A stretch of 8,222 nucleotides of DNA from Pseudomonadota bacterium (GCA_021299675.1 JAJTIF010000320.1:1-8222), one strand, 5' to 3'; positions 1 through 7,324 are shown, counted from the stretch's first letter. Numbers and translations: made by a program. Notes: generated by a model from the letters alone, not told the origin.

Positions 1-951
1 AAAAAATACTTAGGCACTGTCGTGCCAGCCGCGGATAACTACTACGCCGCCTTGAACTGCGCCGTCTTCACTGACGGCTCTTTTGTCTACATCCCTGAGG
101 GCGTGAAGTGTCCGCTGGATCTCTCCACTTATTTTCGCATCAATGCCAAAGAGACCGGCCAGTTTGAGCGCACGCTGATCATCGCTGATAAGGGATCCTA
201 CGTGAATTATCTCGAGGGCTGCACGGCTCCTCAACGAGATGAAAACCAGCTCCACGCCGCGATCGTAGAACTCGTGACTTTGGACGACGCAGAGATTAAA
301 TACTCCACCGTTCAGAACTGGTATGCCGGAGATAAAAAAGGGCTGGGTGGGATCTATAACTTCGTCACCAAACGCGGCCACTGCGTAGGCAAGAATTCAA
401 AAATTTCTTGGACGCAAGTGGAAGCGGGCTCAGCCATCACCTGGAAGTACCCAAGCTGTGTGCTGATCGGTGAAAACTCGGTCGGGCAGTTCTATTCCGT
501 GGCCCTTACCAATCACTTCATGCAAGCCGACACCGGCACCAAGATGATCCACGTGGGCAAAAACACCCGCTCGACGATTATCTCCAAAGGGATCAGTGCG
601 GAGAAATCCAATAACGTCTACCGAGGTCTCGTAAAGATCATGCCCTCTGCCACCGGTGCACGTAACTACTCTCAGTGCGATAGTATGTTGATCGGGGACC
701 AGTGTGGTGCCCATACCTTCCCCACCATTGATGTAAAGAATGACACCGCTGTCGTCGAGCACGAGGCAACGACCTCCAAGATTAGTGCGGATCAGATCTT
801 TTATCTCAAGAGTCGCGGCTACTCCCAAGAGAAAGCCATCTCTTTGATCGTGAATGGATTTTGCAAAGATGTATTTAAAACTCTCCCTCTCGAATTCTCC
901 GTGGAAGCGGTGAAGCTGATCGAGATGAAACTAGAAAACAGCGTAGGATAA
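1..951 (+). CDS. sufB: SufB, Fe-S cluster assembly scaffold (5' partial)
   Basis: This is the C-terminal 316 residues of SufB, the scaffold subunit of the SufBCD complex that assembles Fe-S clusters in the cytoplasm. The frame is open to the window edge, and its first codons already read as SufB (V-P-A-A-D-N-Y-Y-A-A-L-N), so the GTG at 22 is an internal Val codon. About 180 N-terminal residues are missing compared with the 495-residue E. coli protein. Recognisable blocks are STYFRINA, KYSTVQNW, GSAITWKYPSC, ADTGTKMIH, STIISKGIS and the ending NGFCKDVF...PLEF. The Cys codon at 676-678 (in SQCDSMLIG) lies 90 residues from the C-terminus, exactly where E. coli Cys405 lies. The EHE at codons 757-765 matches E. 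coli His433/Glu434. These are residues I recall as needed for cluster assembly at the SufB-SufD interface. The gene starts the visible operon and ends 3 bases before sufC. Confidence 0.97.
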   Translation, partial: KKYLGTVVPAADNYYAALNCAVFTDGSFVYIPEGVKCPLDLSTYFRINAKETGQFERTLIIADKGSYVNYLEGCTAPQRDENQLHAAIVELVTLDDAEIKYSTVQNWYAGDKKGLGGIYNFVTKRGHCVGKNSKISWTQVEAGSAITWKYPSCVLIGENSVGQFYSVALTNHFMQADTGTKMIHVGKNTRSTIISKGISAEKSNNVYRGLVKIMPSATGARNYSQCDSMLIGDQCGAHTFPTIDVKNDTAVVEHEATTSKISADQIFYLKSRGYSQEKAISLIVNGFCKDVFKTLPLEFSVEAVKLIEMKLENSVG

Positions 952-954
952 AAT

Positions 955-1712
<758 letters not shown>

Positions 1713-1716
<4 letters not shown>

Positions 1717-2789
1717 AGCTCACCGGCTTTCAAGACTCACCCATGCTCACCTATCCTCCCTTCACGGAGGCTTGGCGCTTCAGTGCGCTTGAGAGTTTTT
1801 TTCAACAAGATCTCACATCATCAAAGCCTCAGTTTAAGGCCACCAGCCACTTAGAAATTTCGGGCGGCAAAGCTGAGGTGAATGCGCTCCCCAAAGGAGT
1901 GAGCATTGTAGAGACCAAAATTTCGGGCTCCGATTTTTGGACCAGCCTCGCCCGTTCAGGGGTGAAGTATAAAATAGTGATCTCAGAAAATCTCTCGACT
2001 CCCTTAAAGCTCACCATCTCAAGAGAAGGACAGAGCGAACACGAAGCGACCCTGGCCTACCTTGAGATTGAGGTGCTTGAAGGCGTCAAAACGACACTCA
2101 TTCAGCAATTTAGAGGCACTGAACTTGGCCACACTCACACGGAGACCATGATTCATTTGGCACCTGACTCTCTGCTCGAGCACTCTCTGAGTTTCAGTGA
2201 GGGCGCACTCTCCATCAACACTCATGCGATCAAAACTAAAGTTGAGGCGCGGGCCCGCTATGAGCAGACGCTTCTCACCAGCGACTCGCAGAAAACTCGC
2301 CTGGACCTTCTCACTGAACTCATGGGCACGAAGAGTTTCGCGAAACTTCGCAGTCTGAGTCTTTTAAAACTTAAATCCACCGTGGATCTGCACTCACAGA
2401 TCATCCATCATTCAGCAGACACCGCAGCCGATCAGCTGGCCAAGAACCTCTTAGATGGCGATTCCAAGGCGATCTTCACTGGTCGCATTAAGATCGTGCG
2501 GGACGCTCAGCGAGTGCACTCCGCACAGCTTAACCGGAACATTTTAAAATCTAAGAAGGCCCACGCCATCGGCCAGCCGCAACTCGAGATTTTTGCCGAC
2601 GATGTGAAGTGCTCCCACGGCTCGACCACGGGACGCATCGGCGAGAATGAACTCTTCTATTTACTTTCTCGCGGGATCTCGCAGCAGCGCGCTCAGGAGC
2701 TTTTGAGCCACGCCTTCATCCAGGAAGTTTTTACGGAGAACTCGGCTGATTCGAAAACATTTTTCACAAATTTTCTGGAGCAGCTATGA
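1713..2789 (+). CDS. sufD: SufD, Fe-S assembly complex subunit
   Basis: SufD is the SufB paralogue that forms the SufBC2D heterodimer and contributes to iron acquisition and to the nascent cluster site. At 358 residues it is shorter than E. coli SufD (423); the reduction is in the divergent N-terminal helical region, and the beta-helix core and C-terminus are intact. The diagnostic block PQLEIFADDVKCSHG ends with Cys300 and His302, equivalent to E. coli Cys358/His360. It is followed by TTGRI, then ENELFYLLSRGIS and the C-terminal helices. An N-terminal P-x(4)-E-x-W-R-F-S-x-L motif at 16-26 supports the chosen start. AGGAG at 1703-1707 is 5 bases before the ATG. Both ends have ATGA overlaps (1713-1716 with sufC, 2786-2789 with sufS), which suggests translational coupling and fixed subunit ratios. 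Confidence 0.95.
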
Positions 2790-3991
2790 ATCTGGGCCAG
2801 CACTTCCCGATGATCAGCACGCAGATGAACGGCAAGCGCCTGGCCTACCTCGATAGCGCCGCTACCGCGCTCAAGCCCGTGAGCGTGGCCCAGACCATGA
2901 GTGCGTATCTTAATGAGCACACCTCAAACGTTCACCGGGGGATCTATTCCTTAAGTGAAGACAATACTCGCCACTATGAAGTGGTGCGCGACCAGGTGAA
3001 AGATTTCTTGAACGCTGCCGCTCGCGAAGAGATTATCTTTACCAAAGGCACGACTGATGCGATCAACTTGGTGGCAGCATCTTGGGGTCGCACGAACATC
3101 AACGCTGGTGATGAGATCATCATCAGTGAACTCGAGCACCACGCTAACATCGTGCCCTGGCAGATGCTCAGAGATGAAAAGAACGCAAAACTCCTCATCA
3201 TTCCGATCAAAGATGACGGAAGCCTCGACTACCAGGCCTTTGAAAAGCTCCTTAGCGCGCGTACCAAACTCGTGGCCCTCTCCATGGTCAGTAATACCAC
3301 CGGGGTGATCACCGACATGGCTGAGGTGCAAAGAATCTTAAAAAATAAAAACATCACTCTGCTCTTAGATGCTGCCCAGGCTGCACCCCACTTTCCACTG
3401 GACGTACAGAGTCTGGGAGCGGATTTTCTGTGCTTTTCTGCCCACAAAGTTTATGGCCCCACCGGTGTGGGTGTGCTCTGGGGCAAACAGAGTTTGCTCG
3501 AGGCCATGCCTCCCTATCAGGGCGGCGGCAACATGATCTCGACAGTCACCTTTGAGAAAACCACCTGGAATAAACTTCCGGAAAAATTTGAAGCAGGCAC
3601 ACCGGCGATCGCTGAGGTCTTGGGTTTTGGCGCGGCCTTGGAGTTTGTGGCCGAGATTGGTTTTCCTTATATCGAAAAGCGCGACCAGGAACTTTTGAAC
3701 TTGGCCACGAAGAAACTTTTAGACATTCCAACCCTTCGCCTCTTTGGCACCCACCCCAAAAAAGTGGCGACCTTTGCCTTTGAGATCCCTGGTCTCCACC
3801 CCCAGGATCTGGGCAGCGTGCTGAATCAGGAAGGGGTTGCGATTCGCACTGGGCACCACTGCACCCAACCGCTCCTCAAGCGCTTTGGTGTCACGGCTGC
3901 TGCCCGTGCCTCCTTTGGACTCTACAATACGGAACAAGACATCGATCAGCTCGTGATGGCGATTAAAAAAGCACAAAAACTCTTTCTGTGA
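2786..3991 (+). CDS. sufS: SufS-type cysteine desulfurase
   Basis: A PLP-dependent group II cysteine desulfurase of 401 residues. It converts L-cysteine to L-alanine and leaves a persulfide on its active-site Cys, the sulfur source for SufBCD. Visible features are YLDSAAT at 21-27, the PLP-stacking His119 in ELEHHAN, Asp195 in LLLDAAQ, the Schiff-base Lys221 in SAHKVYGPTG, the persulfide-forming Cys359 in RTGHHCTQP and Arg374 in AAARASF. The short RTGHHC-type loop is the SufS/CsdA form rather than the longer flexible loop of IscS/NifS. GGAG at 2777-2780, inside the sufD end, is 5 bases before the ATG. No SufE or SufU partner is visible, so the sulfur acceptor must be upstream of the window or elsewhere. 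All catalytic residues are present. Confidence 0.97.
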   Translation: MNLGQHFPMISTQMNGKRLAYLDSAATALKPVSVAQTMSAYLNEHTSNVHRGIYSLSEDNTRHYEVVRDQVKDFLNAAAREEIIFTKGTTDAINLVAASWGRTNINAGDEIIISELEHHANIVPWQMLRDEKNAKLLIIPIKDDGSLDYQAFEKLLSARTKLVALSMVSNTTGVITDMAEVQRILKNKNITLLLDAAQAAPHFPLDVQSLGADFLCFSAHKVYGPTGVGVLWGKQSLLEAMPPYQGGGNMISTVTFEKTTWNKLPEKFEAGTPAIAEVLGFGAALEFVAEIGFPYIEKRDQELLNLATKKLLDIPTLRLFGTHPKKVATFAFEIPGLHPQDLGSVLNQEGVAIRTGHHCTQPLLKRFGVTAAARASFGLYNTEQDIDQLVMAIKKAQKLFL

Positions 3992-3999
3992 GAACACAT

Positions 4000-4551
4000 A
4001 TGTCAGACATCTTCGTCCAGCCAACGCCCAACCCCAACGCCCTCAAGTTCATTGTCGACCGTGACGTGATCAAAGAGAGCAAAGCCACTTTCAAGTCGCT
4101 CAAAGACTGCAAAGACATCCCTCTGGCACAAGCGCTCTTTGACCTGCGCGGAGTGGATCAGATTCACTTCTTTCAAAACGTCGTGACCATCTCAAAATTT
4201 AGTTTTGAAGAGTGGGATAACCTGGAGCCAGCGGTCAAGACCACGCTTGAGAGCATGCTCGAGAGTCACAGTCCTGATTTTAAAATTGTTGACCCCGAAG
4301 AAGAGCGCCGGGCGAATATGAGTCCGGAGCAAAAACGCATCGAAGACATCCTCGATCGCCGTATCCGTCCGGGCCTGCAAGGAGATGGCGGTGATATGGT
4401 GATCCAAGACTTCAAAGACAACGTGCTTTTGATCAAGTACCAAGGCTCTTGTGGCACCTGCCCCAGCTCCACCGCCGGCACCCTCGAGGCGATCCGCTCG
4501 ATTCTTCGAGACGAAGTGGACCCCAATATTGAGGTTTACATCGCTCCTTAA
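4000..4551 (+). CDS. Nfu-type Fe-S carrier (Nfu_N + NifU C-terminal domain)
   Basis: A 183-residue two-domain protein. Residues 3-88 form an Nfu N-terminal domain, opening with the family motif V-Q-P-T-P-N-P-N-A-L-K-F. After a charged linker (about 95-110), the NifU C-terminal domain runs over 111-183 with GDGGD near 128-132 and the cluster-binding C151-G-T-C154. Nfu proteins hold a [4Fe-4S] cluster between two CxxC motifs of a dimer and deliver it to apo-proteins. The gene follows sufS by 8 bases and is probably the last gene of the operon, filling the carrier role with no SufA visible. The ATG at 4000 is preferred: it is preceded by GAGA at 3990-3993, and the family motif begins right after it. 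A GTG at 3988 would add four residues but has no ribosome binding site. The symbol is left blank because nfu/nfuA naming for this architecture varies. Confidence 0.93.
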   Translation: MSDIFVQPTPNPNALKFIVDRDVIKESKATFKSLKDCKDIPLAQALFDLRGVDQIHFFQNVVTISKFSFEEWDNLEPAVKTTLESMLESHSPDFKIVDPEEERRANMSPEQKRIEDILDRRIRPGLQGDGGDMVIQDFKDNVLLIKYQGSCGTCPSSTAGTLEAIRSILRDEVDPNIEVYIAP

Positions 4552-4616
4552 CGGAGAACTTTGCCGCTCATGCAGAAACAGAGCTAGATCATTTATACTT
4601 CTTCTAGAGGTGTGAC

Positions 4617-5267
4617 ATGATTTTATCCCTAATTCTTGTCTTTTTTGCTCAGGCACAAAACAATCAAGACCCTTGTACTGAGGCGCTGCGAAGCGCGGCT
4701 ATCTACTGCAACGTGGTTCAGTACTCCTGTGACAACATCTCCATGTGCCTGGCCCGCCGCAACCGCTGCGTGAGAGGTGTTCCCAAAACAGCTGACGCCT
4801 GCCTGGGCCTTAACCCTTGTAACGAACACTTCAACCGCCAGACCGGCCAGGGGACTTGTGAGTACCAGTGGAGCCCGACAGAAAATCAGTGTCAGGTGCG
4901 TGGGCAAATTTTACGGAACACCAAACTCTGCCCTGGTCGCCACACGGGTCTGGGCAGTGTGATCAGCCAGGGCTTTGACTACTTTCACGATGAAAACTTC
5001 GATTGCCGTGCGGTAGTGGGTTACTACCAAAAAGATAAAAATAAATGTGTGGAGGAGTTGAATAAAACTCGCCGCATCTGTCGTCCCCAGCAGCTCACCG
5101 CTGAGTTTCGCCGTCACGAGGCCTTGAAATGCACCAAAGCTGAGGGCCTGGTGTTTGAAGTTCCAATCCCCTCAGCCTCAATCAACGACACACTGAGAAG
5201 TGAGAGTAAGGACACGCCAGAAAAGGTTCCAACACACTTTTACGGAAGCGGTGCGAATCAACAGTAG
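4617..5267 (+). CDS. Secreted cysteine-rich protein of unknown function
   Basis: I do not recognise a family for this 216-residue product. The N-terminus is a short hydrophobic segment ending in A-Q-A, followed by Q-N-N-Q-D, which reads as a Sec signal peptide cleaved after about residue 13. It lacks the usual basic n-region. An in-frame TAG at 4605-4607 rules out an upstream start. AGAGG at 4606-4610 is a ribosome binding site 6 bases before the ATG. The mature part has 14 cysteines (20, 31, 38, 44, 51, 62, 68, 81, 92, 105, 130, 144, 155, 172), an even number that fits up to seven disulfides in an oxidising compartment. C51-VRG...C62-LG and C92-QVRG...C105-PG look like a degenerate internal repeat. 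The C-terminal 40 residues have no Cys and look flexible. The gene lies 65 bases after the Nfu gene on the same strand, so read-through from the suf operon is possible. Base composition is like the suf genes, so it looks native. Confidence 0.8.
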   Translation: MILSLILVFFAQAQNNQDPCTEALRSAAIYCNVVQYSCDNISMCLARRNRCVRGVPKTADACLGLNPCNEHFNRQTGQGTCEYQWSPTENQCQVRGQILRNTKLCPGRHTGLGSVISQGFDYFHDENFDCRAVVGYYQKDKNKCVEELNKTRRICRPQQLTAEFRRHEALKCTKAEGLVFEVPIPSASINDTLRSESKDTPEKVPTHFYGSGANQQ

Positions 5268-5278
5268 GTCCAATAGCC

Positions 5279-5926
5279 TTAACTCAATTCTGGAGTAATC
5301 TCTCTACCAGTGGAGCGATCTTTCTCAAAAGCAAAGTGAGTCTTCTTCAACCCCATCTTTATGCTTTGTGCCTCATGAGGCTTAAAGGCTTGGTTAATCC
5401 AATTGAGCTCGCAGCTATGATGGGTCTCTTTAAAGACCATGTCCCCGAAAAGCTTGTCGATTAGAATGGGGCATTCAGCGTCGATCCTCAGTTGAAAATA
5501 GAGTGTGCTATAAACATAGTCTTCGGCGTTTCGGGTGAGCTTCGCTTCAATTGGGTTTCGAAGTATGTACTTATAGACATTGACCAGATAGGTAAAACTA
5601 TCGATGAGAGAGCCTTTGTAGCGTCCGCCGAAAATCTTATTAATTCGACCGGTTTTTTTCTGCATTTTTAGGGTCACTCGCTTCATAAAAAAATACATCA
5701 GGCGATCGATATCAAGAGTTGGTGTGAGTACGAGCAGATGGAAGTGGTTATTCATGAGCACAAAAGCGGCGACTTTCAGTCCGTGCTCTTGTTGCAAGCT
5801 TTTCAGCTCAGAAACCATGATGCTCCAGACTTCATCTATTGGAAGATAGAAATACTCGCGATTATTCGAACGGGCAGTGATGTGGTAGTAATTTGAATCT
5901 GACCGGATAATGGCTTTCCTAGGCAT
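5279..5926 (-). CDS. REP-associated tyrosine transposase (RAYT-like Y1 HUH nuclease)
   Basis: A 215-residue Y1 transposase-superfamily protein (IS200-like fold), of the single-copy TnpA-REP/RAYT type that nicks single-stranded DNA at REP palindromes. Motifs in order are: NYYHITARSNNRE at 12-24, a core strand and first HUH region; MNNHFHLLV at 58-66 with metal-binding His61 and His63; GGRYKGSLID at 100-109; and YKYILRNPIEAKL at 118-130, whose Tyr120 sits where the nucleophile of the YIxxNP motif is expected. The C-terminal 80 residues are not recognisable. The frame is intact, so the enzyme may be active. Start ATG is at 5924-5926 with a perfect AAGGAGG on the minus strand. Sampled G+C is about 33-48%, between the suf genes and the AT-rich genes to the right. 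Ends converge with the Cys-rich gene 11 bases apart, leaving no room for a classic IS end on that side. Confidence 0.9.
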   Translation of the reverse strand: MPRKAIIRSDSNYYHITARSNNREYFYLPIDEVWSIMVSELKSLQQEHGLKVAAFVLMNNHFHLLVLTPTLDIDRLMYFFMKRVTLKMQKKTGRINKIFGGRYKGSLIDSFTYLVNVYKYILRNPIEAKLTRNAEDYVYSTLYFQLRIDAECPILIDKLFGDMVFKETHHSCELNWINQAFKPHEAQSIKMGLKKTHFAFEKDRSTGREITPELS

Positions 5927-5929
5927 AGG

Positions 5930-5937
5930 CCCTCCTT
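5930..5937 (-). promoter_or_regulatory. Strong ribosome binding site of the RAYT gene
   Basis: On the minus strand the sequence reads AAGGAGGG, a full match to the anti-Shine-Dalgarno core, four bases from the ATG. It fixes the start codon of the transposase gene and predicts efficient initiation, notable because transposase genes often start weakly. Confidence 0.75.
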
Positions 5938-6147
5938 GGAGAGACGGTCAGTTAACTCATTAGTGGTAGCAATTCAAACAGGAAGGTTTTTAATTAGGGT
6001 TTATTTCAATTCAGAAAACAACAGACTAAGCAACGTCAACTGATAAGTCTGCTGAAAGGTTTTTCTTATGGAATTCTTCTTTGATTAATCTCTTTTTTTG
6101 AATTAATTTATCATGTGAGGACATGAACAGTCATATTGATTCGTCAT

Positions 6148-6153
6148 AAAAGG
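6148..6153 (+). promoter_or_regulatory. Ribosome binding site supporting a TTG start
   Basis: AAAAGG, eight bases before the TTG at 6162, is the only plausible ribosome binding site for the membrane-protein gene. It overlaps the TAA (6147-6149) closing a short upstream in-frame reading frame, so the real start must lie downstream of it. Confidence 0.5.
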
Positions 6154-6161
6154 CAGCCATC

Positions 6162-6584
6162 TTGAATATCAAAAAAGCATTAATAACTGAACTGGGAATG
6201 ACAAAGACTATAAGTATATTTACCAAATTATTTTGTTGGGTCATGATTTTATTTTATGTACTTTGGATCATGTTTCACGATGAATCTGGCACTCCATATC
6301 CTGTAACATTTGAAATAGCTTTTTTGATGATAGTTGTGTCTGTGATTTGCAACGTTGGTTTTTATCTGTCCTTAGTAAATTGCAAGAAGAATTTAAAAAA
6401 AACGATAACAGCTCTTCTTTTGATTGGAGCTTTTTTTAATTTTTTCATGTTTATATCATTTGCTAACACACCTTTTGAATTTTTAGATCAAGAACAATGG
6501 TCCATGCTGCGGATGTATCTAGCATATGGATCTGTATTATTTTCTTTAGCAATTAGTGTATTTGTACTGAGGTATAAAAAATGA
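6162..6584 (+). CDS. Small four-helix inner-membrane protein, unknown function
   Basis: A 140-residue protein I cannot assign to a family. Four hydrophobic helices are apparent at about 19-38, 50-71, 81-101 and 116-136. Charges follow the positive-inside rule: Lys-rich N-terminus, the 2/3 loop (NCKKNLKK) and the C-terminus (RYKK) should be cytoplasmic, while the acidic loops HDESGTP and FEFLDQEQ should be outside. The TTG at 6162 is chosen because AAAAGG (6148-6153) lies 8 bases upstream. An in-frame ATG at 6198 would remove 12 residues but has no properly spaced ribosome binding site. The TGA overlaps the next gene's ATG by 4 bases, so the two are probably made together. Base use is very AT-rich (27-33% G+C in sampled lines) beside 58-62% in sampled lines of the genes to the left, consistent with horizontal acquisition. 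It could be an immunity or anchoring partner of the downstream protein; that is inference. Confidence 0.75.
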   Translation: MNIKKALITELGMTKTISIFTKLFCWVMILFYVLWIMFHDESGTPYPVTFEIAFLMIVVSVICNVGFYLSLVNCKKNLKKTITALLLIGAFFNFFMFISFANTPFEFLDQEQWSMLRMYLAYGSVLFSLAISVFVLRYKK

Positions 6585-7231
6585 TTTCCGAAAAGATTGG
6601 AATTAAACTCTGGGATTTAAGGGCGGAGGCACGTGATGAACTGTATCTATTAATCGATAAGCATTTCAAAAGAATGCCACGGAATTCAGATGGCACAATA
6701 AAAAGCAGCGATCCAAGTTACAATGACAATGACATTGATGCTTTAAGGCACTCTTATGTAAGCGCTGTGTATGTGATTGAGTTTAGCTATGAAACTTCTG
6801 AATTACTTGGGCGATTAAATGAATTTCACCCAAGAAGAAATGAAATCAGGTCAAGGAACATGGACTTGTGGAATAATTCCGTGGGAAGAATCTATGGTAA
6901 GAAGCTCAAAAGAGGAGATGATTTATTTATTGCTCTTCTGAAAGCCCTTAAGGAAGGTGAGCTGATTATTACACCAAATGATCCACGCAAATATAAAGGT
7001 CCTAAGAGAATAACTCGCTTGCCCAAATCTTTTGTCATCAAAGTTAAAGAGAACAAAACTGGTGCCAACATTGAGTTTTTTGATGTTCGCAACAAACGAA
7101 TGATGACAAAAGAACAATTCATCGCATCTATTAAAGCTGGACGCTACCCTGGGTATGCCGTGAGGAAACACCATTCAGGTGAGTTTCCGTATTCTACCAG
7201 AGACAGATTCAGCTTCAATAATCTTGGATAA
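6581..7231 (+). CDS. Putative DUF6973-like / DUF3892-like two-part protein
   Basis: A 216-residue soluble, basic protein with no signal peptide or membrane helix. Residues 51-106 carry a paired motif: D53-A-L-R56-H57-S-Y, a helical stretch, then N93-M-D95-L-W-N98-N99-S-V-G102-R103. This resembles the DAxRH ... MDLxNNxxGR pattern I recall from DUF6973-type domains, found in uncharacterised bacterial proteins, some of them effector-like. From about 150 to the end, a V-I-K-V-K...G-A-N-I-E strand, T-K-E-Q-F-I-A-S-I-K-A-G and a terminal D-R-F-S-F-N-N-L-G resemble the small DUF3892 domain. Both assignments are from memory and unverified. The ATG overlaps the upstream membrane-protein stop by 4 bases; that gene is the obvious functional partner. 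The gene is AT-rich and ends convergent with hemF. The pair may be an effector/immunity unit, but no toxin activity can be read from the sequence. Confidence 0.75.
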   Translation: MISEKIGIKLWDLRAEARDELYLLIDKHFKRMPRNSDGTIKSSDPSYNDNDIDALRHSYVSAVYVIEFSYETSELLGRLNEFHPRRNEIRSRNMDLWNNSVGRIYGKKLKRGDDLFIALLKALKEGELIITPNDPRKYKGPKRITRLPKSFVIKVKENKTGANIEFFDVRNKRMMTKEQFIASIKAGRYPGYAVRKHHSGEFPYSTRDRFSFNNLG

Positions 7232-7280
7232 GACAGTGCTGAATTCAAGAGCAACTTTCCACTAAAGACAATATTCAGAC

Positions 7281-7316
7281 AAAAAAAGAAGACGCACTGC
7301 TTAAGTAAAAGTGTGT
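7281..7316 (-). terminator. Possible hemF rho-independent terminator
   Basis: On the minus strand, just past the hemF stop, arms at 7310-7316 (ACACACT) and 7292-7298 (AGTGCGT) can pair over seven positions with one A-C mismatch and an 11-base loop. CTTCTTTTTTT follows (7281-7291). The T-tract is convincing; the stem is weak and AT-rich. On the + strand the mismatch becomes a G-U pair but no T-tract follows, so it would not serve the rightward genes well. Confidence 0.35.
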
Positions 7317-7324
7317 TGGAACTC

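Larger units (their letters stand above)
5927..6161. other. AT-rich divergent intergenic region
   Basis: These 235 bases separate the leftward transposase gene from the rightward membrane-protein gene and should hold the start signals of both. No promoter is clear: TTGATT at 6081-6086 is a possible -35, but no good -10 follows at the usual spacing. Small structures seen are an inverted repeat CAGACT (6022-6027) / AGTCTG (6046-6051) with an 18-base loop, a 9-base direct repeat AAGGTTTTT at 5983-5991 and 6056-6064, and TTAACTCA at 5952-5959, which also occurs at the end of the transposase gene. None reaches the length of a typical REP hairpin. An 8-codon reading frame (6123-6149) with GAGG just before its ATG lies in the membrane protein's frame and ends at TAA. 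Confidence 0.5.

Noticed and set aside
430..828. Long open frame on the - strand inside sufB
   Set aside because: It lies opposite strongly conserved sufB sequence and has no family resemblance; a shadow of GC-rich codon use.
3988..3999. GTG start for the Nfu gene overlapping the sufS stop
   Set aside because: No ribosome binding site precedes it, and the family N-terminus begins right after the ATG at 4000.
4571..4599. Promoter before the Cys-rich gene: TATACT at 4594-4599 with TGCAGA 17 bases upstream
   Set aside because: The -10 is good, but the -35 matches only 3 of 6, and the implied transcript would begin inside the ribosome binding site at 4606-4610.
4584..4607. Hairpin CTAGA/TCTAG after the Nfu gene as operon terminator
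   Set aside because: Only a 5-base AT-rich stem with a 14-base loop and no T-tract after it; too weak to call.
5983..6064. Direct repeat AAGGTTTTT (two copies, 73 bases apart) as binding sites or iterons
   Set aside because: Only two copies of a T-rich 9-mer in AT-rich DNA, likely chance.
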